Assembly (NCBI RefSeq): GCF_005503145.1
Contig: NZ_SCNV01000001.1
Coordinates: 124,001 to 188,000 of the forward strand
Origin: Burkholderia sp. 4M9327F10
Lineage (GTDB): Bacteria > Pseudomonadota > Gammaproteobacteria > Burkholderiales > Burkholderiaceae
DNA: 64,000 nucleotides
Direction of reading: 5' to 3'
Shown here: one piece after another, positions 1 to 7,287 of the stretch
How positions within the stretch are numbered: position 1 is the stretch's first letter
How the letters are laid out: each line of letters begins with the position of its first letter
The notes under the pieces: generated by a model
What the model was told of the DNA's origin: nothing
Database searches by the model: none
The model's input: the letters and a program-made list of their open reading frames with translations, nothing else
Program-made: the position numbers and the translations under genes

Positions 1-2
1 GC

Positions 3-101
3 ATCGCGACAATCGGCGTAGCATTGCTCTGGATGAAGCTGTTTCCCGAGCTAAGACGCGTCCAGTCGCTTGGTCATGAAGACGAGCCTCTTAGGCCATA
101 G
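3..101 (+). CDS. 3' end of a probable membrane transporter (partial)
   Basis: An open frame enters from the left edge and stops with TAG at 99-101, giving 32 residues. It has a hydrophobic stretch (IATIGVALLWMKLF) followed by a charged tail, which is what the last membrane helix and cytoplasmic C-terminus of a major facilitator type transporter look like. The family assignment is a guess from this tail alone. The reading frame is supported by the clean hydrophobic-then-charged pattern and by a hairpin about 70 bases downstream. Confidence 0.4.
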   Translation: MATIGVALLWMKLFPELRRVQSLGHEDEPLRP

Positions 102-173
102 TTCTTCAGATCTCCCAGGTAAATGGGTAACCAGGTGCGTTGCCGCGTAAGTTCGCGTTGCGTGCCGGCAACA

Positions 174-195
174 CCGCGCCGTGGGTGCGGCGCGG
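174..195. terminator. Terminator-like hairpin after the partial transporter gene
   Basis: Arms CCGCGCCG and CGGCGCGG pair perfectly over 8 bases around a 6-base loop. There is no T run, so intrinsic termination is uncertain. The rest of 102-358 shows no convincing gene. Confidence 0.35.
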
Positions 196-358
196 GCAAT
201 CCGGTCAGTCATCGCGGGTCAGTTTTACCGGGCCGCTGCGCTTACGAGTCGAATCGACCGCCGTGATCGAGAGCCGCAGCGTTCGAATTGCACCTTTCAA
301 TGGAGCGTCAGTCAAACTCAGAGTATCGGTCCGAGACTGACGCGAAAACGGAGGAGAC

Positions 359-715
359 ATGCAAACCGCTCAACACCCTCACCATTTTCATCTCGAGCTG
401 CGCCACGCAACGGTGCCCACCTATGTGACGAGCTACCTGTTCCCGATCCTGCTGCTGGCCTATGAGGTCTATCGGGTTGGGCGGTGGATCTACGACTACG
501 GCATGAACTTCGCGAACTTCAGGTACATGGGCTATGAATTCCTGCTCATGCTGACGTTCGTCGGCCTGCAGATCTTCGTGGAAGTGGTGTTTCTCGCGTG
601 CGCGGGCATCACCCGCCATCCCGACTTCGAACATCGGGTCGCGAATGTGCTGGTCGGTATTGGCTGCTCGCTCGTGGTGCTCGGTTTCGACCTGGCGTTG
701 CAGTACGCGCTGTAG
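359..715 (+). CDS. Small hypothetical membrane protein
   Basis: This 118-residue protein is of no family I recognise. The N-terminus is His-rich (MQTAQHPHHFHLELRH). Three hydrophobic segments follow, around residues 20-38, 58-82 and 95-115, so it is probably an inner-membrane protein with three helices. The start is chosen because GAGGAG lies at 351-356, a good distance before the ATG. An antisense frame of similar length exists but lacks a comparable start and is Arg/His/Gln rich, typical of a shadow. The gene converges with the ABC operon that ends at 779. Confidence 0.7.
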   Translation: MQTAQHPHHFHLELRHATVPTYVTSYLFPILLLAYEVYRVGRWIYDYGMNFANFRYMGYEFLLMLTFVGLQIFVEVVFLACAGITRHPDFEHRVANVLVGIGCSLVVLGFDLALQYAL

Positions 716-721
716 CAAGTT

Positions 722-745
722 GGCGCGGGCGGCTCGCCCAGCGCC
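722..745. terminator. Hairpin between convergent genes
   Basis: GGCGCGGGCG pairs with CGCCC-a-GCGCC with a 3-base loop and one bulged A. It sits between the stops of the small membrane protein gene and the ABC operon and could serve both directions. Confidence 0.45.
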
Positions 746-778
746 CGCTATCCTGCGGCCTGGTAAAAACTGAGCGCA

Positions 779-1825
779 TCAGCTCTTGCGCTGCAACGCG
801 AAGAGCGTACCGGCGAGGAGAATGAACGCGCCGATAATCACCTTTTGCCAGGTGCTAGGCACACCCACCAGGATCAGCACATTGTTGATCAGCGTGACCA
901 GCACCACCCCCAGCAACGTGCCGACCACGGTTCCAGTGCCGCCCGTGATACGCGCGCCGCCCAGGATCACCGCCGCGATCACATCGAGTTCCGACCCGAC
1001 CAGATCGAAGGGGTTCGCGAGCCGGTTATTCGACACGTGCAAAATCCCCGCGATTCCCGCCAGCATGCCCGTATAGCCGAACACGAACAGGTGGATCGCG
1101 CGCAGGTTGTAGCCAAGACGCTCGGCAATCGCGAGACTGCCGCCCATGGCGTAAACGCCACGGCCCATCATGGTGCGGTTCAGCAGCCACCACGTGAGCA
1201 CGGCCGCTGCCACCAGCGCCAGCACCGAAACCGGCAGCACCGCACGCAAGCCATCTGCAGTCTGGTAGAAAAACAGGGGAATGCGGCCGAAGCGGTCCAT
1301 GCTGTGCGGGATGTTCATGAAGAACGTCGTGCCGATGAAGGTCAACAGAATCCCGCGATACAGATACTGCGTGCCGATGGTGACGATCAGCGAAGGGGCT
1401 TTCAGACGATGCACGAGCATGCCGTTGATCAGGCCGAGCACGATGCCGCCGAGCGCTCCGGTAATCAGGATCAGGGCAAACGGTTCGTCGGGCCACCATG
1501 CGAACACGGCCTTGGTGATCGCATACATGGTCAGCGCGCCGATCGCCGTAAACGACACGTCGATGCCGCCGGAGGCCAGCACAACCAATGTGCCGAGCGC
1601 GAATAGCGACACCGTAGTCGCCGAATGCAGCATGTCGAACAGCGTCGCAAGCTGGAAGAAGCGCGGATTGATTGCGCCCACCACGATGCACATCACGACG
1701 ATCAGCCCCGCCGTGAACCACTCGGGGTTACGTGCGAGCCTGGCGCGCACGCCTGGCGGCTTTACCTCAGGAGCAACGTCGACGACGGTTGGCGTGGTCA
1801 TGGTCTGATTCATACGCGAGTTCAT
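779..1825 (-). CDS. Sugar-type ABC transporter permease (second permease of the deoxynucleoside importer)
   Basis: This 348-residue integral membrane protein belongs to the RbsC/BPD_transp_2 family, the permeases of ribose, galactose and nucleoside importers. It has about eight to ten hydrophobic segments and the family loop GGIDVSFTAIGAL near residue 108, matching the G-G-x-D-L-S motif of RbsC. A cytoplasmic tail of about 50 residues precedes the first helix. It is the last gene of the operon, 26 bases after the ATPase gene. Together with the permease at 4663-5691 it would form a heterodimeric channel. The start is ambiguous: an ATG at 1825 or in-frame ATGs a few codons later. Substrate is inferred from the operon, not from this sequence. 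Confidence 0.9.
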   Translation of the reverse strand: MNSRMNQTMTTPTVVDVAPEVKPPGVRARLARNPEWFTAGLIVVMCIVVGAINPRFFQLATLFDMLHSATTVSLFALGTLVVLASGGIDVSFTAIGALTMYAITKAVFAWWPDEPFALILITGALGGIVLGLINGMLVHRLKAPSLIVTIGTQYLYRGILLTFIGTTFFMNIPHSMDRFGRIPLFFYQTADGLRAVLPVSVLALVAAAVLTWWLLNRTMMGRGVYAMGGSLAIAERLGYNLRAIHLFVFGYTGMLAGIAGILHVSNNRLANPFDLVGSELDVIAAVILGGARITGGTGTVVGTLLGVVLVTLINNVLILVGVPSTWQKVIIGAFILLAGTLFALQRKS

Positions 1826-1851
1826 GCGAGTGACATCCTTTATACAGCGCT

Positions 1852-3390
1852 TTAAGCAGCTTCCGACAGCAGCGCGTGATACAGGTCAGCTTCGTTCAAC
1901 TGATCGGCCTGGTATTCGTTGGCGACGCGTCCCTTCTTCATCATCAGGATGCGGTCGCAGTTTTGCAGCAGTTCGGGCAAATCGTCGCTGATCAGGATAA
2001 TCCCAATGCCGCGCTGCGACAGGCGCTGCATGATCCGGTAGATGATGTCCTTGGAGCCGACATCCACGCCGACCGTCGGGCCGTGCAGGATCAGCACGCG
2101 TGGATCGATAGCGAGCCAGCGGCCAATCAGCACACGCTGCTGGTTGCCGCCTGAGAGCGATTGCACGGGCTTGTCGACGTCGGGCGTGGCGATCTGCAAC
2201 TCCTTGACGGTCTCGACGGCGAGCGTTTGCGCCCTGGCCCGGTCGACCTGGCCGAAGCGGTCGCGCAGGCTCGAGATCATCGCAGTGATCACGTTGTCGC
2301 GAATCGGCTTGTCGAGAAAGAGCCCTTCGTTCAGCCGGTCTTCCGGCACGTAGCCAATGCGGTGGTCCTTGGCGTCCGACGGCGTGCGCAACGCAATGCG
2401 CTTGCCGTCGAGCACGATCTCGCCATGCTGCGCCGGCGCCACGCCCGCCAAAGCTCGCGCCAGCTCATTGCGGCCCGAATCCAGCAACCCCGTCACGCCA
2501 AGAATCTCGCCGCGATGCAGCGAGAACGACACCTCGGCGAACTGTCCATTGCGCGTCAGACCGCTCACGTCGAGTACCACCTCTTTGCCGTACGCGCCTT
2601 CGCGATAGCGCTCGCTAGACAGATGCCGCCCAGTCATCAGCTCGCTGATCTGGGCCTTCGTGTAGTTTGTGATCGGCCCCTGCGCCATAGTCTGGCCGTC
2701 GCGCAGCACGATCACCTCGCCGCCAATCGCGTAGCATTCGTCCAGCTTGTGGCTGACGAACAGCACCGTCACCCCGTCTGCGCGAAGCTTGCCCAGCACT
2801 GCAATCAGGTTATCCACTTCCTTCTGCGTGAGCGAAGTGGTGGGTTCGTCCATGATGACGAACTTTGCCTCGCTCGCAATCGCCCGCGCAATGGCGACAA
2901 GCTGGCGCGTCGCGAGCGGCAACTGCTCGACGAGCGTCGCCTGGAATGCTGCGTCGCCGGGCAAACCGACCGCGGCGAGCGCTCGCGCGGCCGTATTCGC
3001 CAGCGCACGGCGGTCGAAGGTGCGAGCCAGACGTCCGTTGTGCTCGGCCAGCTCGGAAGTCAGCCCGATGTTTTCAGCGACGCTCATATTAGGCAGCAGC
3101 GAGAGGTCCTGATACACCGTCTCGATGCCCGCAGCAAGCGATTCCAGCGCCGACAGCCGCGCGTGCCGCACGCCCTCGATCACGAGTTCGCCTTCGTCGG
3201 GCGGCTGCGCGCCCGAGATGATCTTGATCAGCGTGCTCTTGCCACAGCCGTTCTCGCCCAGCAGATGATAAATCTGCCCGCGCTCGAACGACAGGCTCAC
3301 GCCACGCAACGCGTGCACGCCGGTAAAGCGTTTATGCACGCCGACCACCTGCAGGAACGGCACAGAAGCAGCGTCTGAATTCATAGTCAC
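1852..3390 (-). CDS. Sugar-type ABC transporter ATPase with two nucleotide-binding domains
   Basis: This 512-residue cytoplasmic ATPase has the RbsA/MglA layout of two fused nucleotide-binding domains. The first (about 10-240) has Walker A GENGCGKST, a signature region LATRQLVAIARAI and Walker B FVIMDEPT. The second (about 260-505) has a degenerate Walker A (TGLLDSGRNE), a good signature LSGGNQQRVLIGRW and a Walker B region ILHGPTVGVDVG. An imperfect second site is normal for this family. The gene lies between the binding protein and second permease genes on the same strand. It should power import through the two flanking permeases. Confidence 0.93.
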   Translation of the reverse strand: MTMNSDAASVPFLQVVGVHKRFTGVHALRGVSLSFERGQIYHLLGENGCGKSTLIKIISGAQPPDEGELVIEGVRHARLSALESLAAGIETVYQDLSLLPNMSVAENIGLTSELAEHNGRLARTFDRRALANTAARALAAVGLPGDAAFQATLVEQLPLATRQLVAIARAIASEAKFVIMDEPTTSLTQKEVDNLIAVLGKLRADGVTVLFVSHKLDECYAIGGEVIVLRDGQTMAQGPITNYTKAQISELMTGRHLSSERYREGAYGKEVVLDVSGLTRNGQFAEVSFSLHRGEILGVTGLLDSGRNELARALAGVAPAQHGEIVLDGKRIALRTPSDAKDHRIGYVPEDRLNEGLFLDKPIRDNVITAMISSLRDRFGQVDRARAQTLAVETVKELQIATPDVDKPVQSLSGGNQQRVLIGRWLAIDPRVLILHGPTVGVDVGSKDIIYRIMQRLSQRGIGIILISDDLPELLQNCDRILMMKKGRVANEYQADQLNEADLYHALLSEAA

Positions 3391-3474
3391 ATCGCAACCT
3401 TCAAGGATGCGTCCGCCACCCGATTGAGGCGCGGACGCACCGTTACACAGGAATCGGCAACATGCTCAGCAAAC

Positions 3475-3516
3475 ACCGGACCGCCCCCAGTTTTCCTGCT
3501 CCTGGTACGGCCCGGT
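3475..3516 (-). other. Intercistronic hairpin between the binding-protein and ATPase genes
   Basis: ACCGGACCG and CGGCCCGGT can pair with one mismatch over 9 positions, with a weaker inner CCAG/CTGG pairing. It lies in the 150-base gap after the binding-protein gene. Hairpins there often stabilise the upstream message so that binding protein is made in excess. That role is inferred. Confidence 0.35.
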
Positions 3517-3540
3517 GCACAGCAACAACGAGAGTCGCGC

Positions 3541-4545
3541 CTAGAACGGGAAGTTCTTGTAGTTGGACTTGTCGACATTCACCCAGCCCTGGCCACGCAC
3601 GATAATGCCCTTGCCGGGTCCCTTGGTGACGGTCACCTTGGTGTAGCCCGGAATGCCCAGATCATCGCCGTCATGCACGGTCTTGCCCTGGGTCAGCATC
3701 AGCGCAATCTTGTTCATGGCGATGCCCGCCAGCTTCGGATCCCAGAAGGCGATGCCGTTAATGGCGCCGCTTTCGAGGAACTTGCCGGCCTCGGTCGGCA
3801 GACCCGTGCCGTACACGCAAATCTTGCCTTGCATGCCGGCTTCTTCCACTGCACGGCCAATGCCGATCACGTCCAGCGACGACGAACCCTGGAAGCCCTT
3901 CAGGTCCGGATGCTTGCGCAGCACTTCCTTGGCGACTTCATAGGCGCGCTCGCCGTCGTTGTTGGTTTCGAGCTTCGGCTCGACCAGATCCATCTTCGGA
4001 TACTTGGCCTTCGCGTTTCCGATACCGCCGTCCGCCCATTGCACCTGCGAGCGGCTGCCGAGCGAGCCGACCAGCACCGCCCATTTGCCTTCGTCGTGCA
4101 TGCACGACGCGAGGCGCTCGTTCAGGCCCGCGCCATACGCCGTGTTGTCGAACGCTTCGATGTCGACCATCGTGTTCTTTTCGTTGTCGGCCTCATGCGT
4201 GACCACCTTGATGCCGCGATCCATCGCCTTCTTCAGCGCCGGTTCGAGCGTCGGCGGATCGTAGGGCACCACCGCCAATGCATCGACCTTCTTGGCGATC
4301 AGGTCTTCGATGATCTTCAGTTGCTGGGCCGCGTCAGCCTGGCCTGGGCCGGTCTGATACACGGTGACGCCGGGGTTGTCCTTGCCGAACTCCTTGACGC
4401 CGTCGTCCATGCGGTTGAACCAGTTAATACCGGTTACCTTGACCACCGTGACGATCGTCTCGTTGGTCGCAGCCTGCGCTGCGGCAATGACCCCTACCGC
4501 GAAAACGCCGGCGGCGATCGCGACGCTCAATCGATTCAATTTCAT
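3541..4545 (-). CDS. Periplasmic sugar/nucleoside-binding protein of the ABC importer
   Basis: This 334-residue protein belongs to the Peripla_BP_4 (ribose/galactose binding protein) family. I use the ATG at 4543-4545, because it gives a clean signal peptide (MKLNRLSVAIAAGVF through AAAQA) and is preceded by AAGGAG about 9 bases upstream; longer in-frame starts add a charged, non-signal N-terminus. The mature protein has family features such as GINWFNRMDDGVKEFGKD near the start and a conserved VVPYDPPTLEPALKKA segment that binds the sugar ring. It delivers substrate to the permeases encoded on both sides. Related clusters, as I recall them, import deoxynucleosides in Paraburkholderia. Confidence 0.9.
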   Translation of the reverse strand: MKLNRLSVAIAAGVFAVGVIAAAQAATNETIVTVVKVTGINWFNRMDDGVKEFGKDNPGVTVYQTGPGQADAAQQLKIIEDLIAKKVDALAVVPYDPPTLEPALKKAMDRGIKVVTHEADNEKNTMVDIEAFDNTAYGAGLNERLASCMHDEGKWAVLVGSLGSRSQVQWADGGIGNAKAKYPKMDLVEPKLETNNDGERAYEVAKEVLRKHPDLKGFQGSSSLDVIGIGRAVEEAGMQGKICVYGTGLPTEAGKFLESGAINGIAFWDPKLAGIAMNKIALMLTQGKTVHDGDDLGIPGYTKVTVTKGPGKGIIVRGQGWVNVDKSNYKNFPF

Positions 4546-4662
4546 GCCATGTCTCCTTTTTCTTTCGCTATCGCCCTTCTTAACGATTGCGAACATCCAG
4601 GGCCCCGATGTCCGCCGCGTACTAAACCGGTACTCAAACCCGTCTGACCGCTGGCGCAGCCG

Positions 4663-5691
4663 CTAACGCTTCGCGCCCGCGTCCGTGCGTGCCAGACCGA
4701 AGATCGCGCTCACCCGCTCGCCACCGGCAAACGCCAGCGACAGCAAGAGCAGAAAACCCCACGCGCAGTCACCGAAGAACTGCGACACGCCGAGCAGATT
4801 GAACAGGCTCGCGAGAAACTGCAGCACCGTGGCGGCGAAGAACACTGAGATGATGCGGCCACGGCCGCCAGCGGGATTCACACCGCCCATCACCGCAATC
4901 AGGATCGAAATCAGCAGATAGGAATTGCCGTAGTCCCATTTCGCGCTCGACGTATGCGTGGCGCTGATCAGACCGGCCAGCGAGGCCAGCACGCCGCACA
5001 TCGTGTAAGTGACAATCAGCATGCGGGCGCGCGGAATCCCCGCGTAAAACGCCGCTTTGGGGTTGGTGCCCATCAGGTACAGCCGCAGCCCGAACGGACT
5101 GCGCCGCAGCAGCCAGCCCAGCACGATGATGGCGGCAATGAAGATGATGAAGGAGATCGGCACCTGGAACGCCGTGCCGTTACCGATATCCGAAAGCTGG
5201 TCGACGTATTCCACCGGCACCGATGCGCCGTTGCTCAGCACCACGGCGATACCGGTAAACAGCAACTGCGTGCCGAGCGTGCAGAGAATCGGCGTGAGCC
5301 GCAGCTTCGCAATCACGACGCCGTTCAGCAAACCGCCGAGCAGGCCCATTGCCAGGACGATCGCACAAAACAGCGCGGTATAGGCAACCGGCGAGGCATC
5401 GCTGCTGATGAACTTCGGCACCAGCAGCGCGGCGACCATGCCCGACAGATTGGCAAGGCCGACACCGGACAGGTCGATGCCGCCGTTGCCGGAAATCATC
5501 GAAAGCATGATGCCGAGCGCCAGCAGGCCGAGTTCGGGCAACTGGCTGCCCATTGACTGGAGGTTGTCGATATCCACGAACTGGCCGTGCGACAGCCCCG
5601 TCGCAACCAGCACCACCAGGACGTTGACGACCAGCAGAAAATTCAGTTGCCGGTCGCCGAACAGTTTTCCAACAGCGAACGAGGACTTCAT
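4663..5691 (-). CDS. Sugar-type ABC transporter permease (first permease)
   Basis: This 342-residue permease of the RbsC family has about nine hydrophobic segments and the family motif GNGGIDLSGVGLANLSGM near residue 70. The ATG at 5691 is preferred over an upstream TTG; AAGGAG lies about 11 bases before it. The gene follows the kinase gene and precedes the binding-protein gene, with a 117-base gap. It shares only general similarity with the second permease at 779-1825, so the channel is probably a heterodimer, which is less common for this transporter class than a homodimer. Confidence 0.9.
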   Translation of the reverse strand: MKSSFAVGKLFGDRQLNFLLVVNVLVVLVATGLSHGQFVDIDNLQSMGSQLPELGLLALGIMLSMISGNGGIDLSGVGLANLSGMVAALLVPKFISSDASPVAYTALFCAIVLAMGLLGGLLNGVVIAKLRLTPILCTLGTQLLFTGIAVVLSNGASVPVEYVDQLSDIGNGTAFQVPISFIIFIAAIIVLGWLLRRSPFGLRLYLMGTNPKAAFYAGIPRARMLIVTYTMCGVLASLAGLISATHTSSAKWDYGNSYLLISILIAVMGGVNPAGGRGRIISVFFAATVLQFLASLFNLLGVSQFFGDCAWGFLLLLSLAFAGGERVSAIFGLARTDAGAKR

Positions 5692-5801
5692 GGTGAAGAC
5701 AGACTCCTTCAAACTGCAGCAAACTTCAGTTGGCCTTTGAGGCGTGCTTCATGCGCCTCTGGGACCATCCACGCTCATCGAGCCTCGTGTGTACGCAACC
5801 G

Positions 5802-6764
5802 TCAGTGCGTGGACACCGTCAGGCCCGCTTGACTCAATAGCTGGTTCACTTCGCTCAGTGTGGGCATCGACGGCGCAGTGCCCGGCCGCGTCACAGAAAT
5901 ACCGGCTAGCGCACAGCCGAAGCGCATCGCCTCCACCGGGTCTGCACCACGAGCCAGCGCCGCGGCGAAACCGCCGGTGAAACCGTCGCCCGCCCCTGCC
6001 GTTTCCACCACCCGGCCGCATTGGAACGCCGGCACCCGCACCGATTGCGTTGCCGAATGCAGCAGCGCCCCAGCCTCGCCGAGCGTCACGATCACCGTGC
6101 CCACGCCCTTGGCCAGCAGCACCTCGGCGGCACGGCGCGCATCGTCGGCGTTCTGGATCGGCACGCCGGTCAACGCAGCGGCTTCGGTTTCATTCGGCGT
6201 GATGTAGTCGCACAGCGGGAAAATATCGTCGTCGAGCGGCAACGCAGGCGCCGGATTGAACACGGTGGTCACGCCGTGCCGGCGCGCGACTTCAAGACCG
6301 CGCCGCGCGGCGGCGAGCGGTTGCTCCAGTTGCGTGACAAATACCTGGGCGGCGGCTATATCCGCTTCGATGGCATCGACATCGCCCGCATTCATCGTCC
6401 CCGCTGCACCGGCGGCCACGATGATCGCGTTCTTGCCGTTGATGTCGTCGACAAAGATATGCGCGGCCCCCGTGGAGACGCCGGGCACTTCCGTAGCGCG
6501 GGCGGTGATGCCTTCGGCGGCCCATGTCGAGCGCGCAATGGCGCCGAACGCGTCGTTGCCGATGCGCGTGCAGAACACCACCTGTGCGCCGGCACGCGCC
6601 GCCGCGACGGCCTGGTTCGAGCCTTTGCCACCCGGCCCCATTGCAAAAGCCGAACCGGCGATGGTCTCGCCGATCAGCGGCATCCGTTCAGCGCGGAAAG
6701 TCAGGTCGGTCACATAGATGCCGAGAATGACGACGCGCCCGTTCGGTTCGGACCGCGTAGTCAT
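5802..6764 (-). CDS. deoK: Ribokinase-family sugar kinase, probably deoxyribokinase
   Basis: This 320-residue PfkB/ribokinase-family enzyme should phosphorylate a pentose at C5 using ATP. It has GPGGKGSNQA near residue 44, NPAPA near 168, TPNETEA near 189 and the catalytic ETAGAGDGFTGGFA near 257, with Asp as the general base. At the N-terminus the line-up with E. coli ribokinase (GSINAD) reads GIYVTD: the Asn that contacts the ribose 2'-hydroxyl is Val, while the following Asp is kept. Loss of that contact is expected for an enzyme that prefers 2-deoxyribose, as reported for Salmonella DeoK. Adjacent DeoC supports this. The start overlaps the end of the mutarotase gene by ATGA. Exact substrate is inferred. 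Confidence 0.8.
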   Translation of the reverse strand: MTTRSEPNGRVVILGIYVTDLTFRAERMPLIGETIAGSAFAMGPGGKGSNQAVAAARAGAQVVFCTRIGNDAFGAIARSTWAAEGITARATEVPGVSTGAAHIFVDDINGKNAIIVAAGAAGTMNAGDVDAIEADIAAAQVFVTQLEQPLAAARRGLEVARRHGVTTVFNPAPALPLDDDIFPLCDYITPNETEAAALTGVPIQNADDARRAAEVLLAKGVGTVIVTLGEAGALLHSATQSVRVPAFQCGRVVETAGAGDGFTGGFAAALARGADPVEAMRFGCALAGISVTRPGTAPSMPTLSEVNQLLSQAGLTVSTH

Positions 6765-7237
6765 TTTCTGTGCTCCGTGCTTGCAACGTCCGGCGCCAGC
6801 AACACACCCTTCTTGAACACAAAGCAGCCATAGCCGCGCCGCTCACCGGTTGCGATCACGCAATACGCGGCTTTCGCCCGTTCATAGAAAGCGAAACGTT
6901 CGATCGAGCCAAACGTCAGGTCGCGTCCTTCGGCGGCATTCACTTCCGCTTGAGCTTCGCGCTGCACGACGGGAATCGTGTCCGGTTCACCCACCACTTC
7001 CATGCGCAGCGCCGGATGGTCGACAAAGGTGTCGAGCGGCAGCACGGACAATACCGCGCGAACCGCGCTCGCGGCATCCGCCCCGTCGATGCGCAGCAGC
7101 TTGCCCAGCACCGTTGCACGCGCAACGGAGTCGGCCGGGAAATTCGCGTCGCAAATCACCACTTCGTCGCCGTGGCCCATCGCGCGCAGCGCGTGCAGCA
7201 CATCGGCATTCAACAGCGGGTCCAGATTCTTTAGCAC
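6761..7237 (-). CDS. RbsD/FucU family sugar mutarotase
   Basis: This 158-residue protein opens with MLKNLDPLLNADVLHALRAMGHGDEV, the conserved start of the RbsD/FucU family, in which the His near residue 22 and the following Asp act in catalysis. It ends with YGCFVFKKGV, again typical of FucU. Members interconvert pyranose and furanose or alpha and beta anomers of a sugar before phosphorylation. Here the likely substrate is deoxyribose, since the kinase gene overlaps it by four bases (ATGA). The start is GTG at 7237, supported by GGAGGAGA six bases upstream, the best ribosome binding site in the operon. Confidence 0.85.
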   Translation of the reverse strand: MLKNLDPLLNADVLHALRAMGHGDEVVICDANFPADSVARATVLGKLLRIDGADAASAVRAVLSVLPLDTFVDHPALRMEVVGEPDTIPVVQREAQAEVNAAEGRDLTFGSIERFAFYERAKAAYCVIATGERRGYGCFVFKKGVLLAPDVASTEHRK

Positions 7238-7287
7238 AGTGTCTCCTCCATGTTCGATCTGCCTGCTGCCCGTCCACGTTCAGACGG

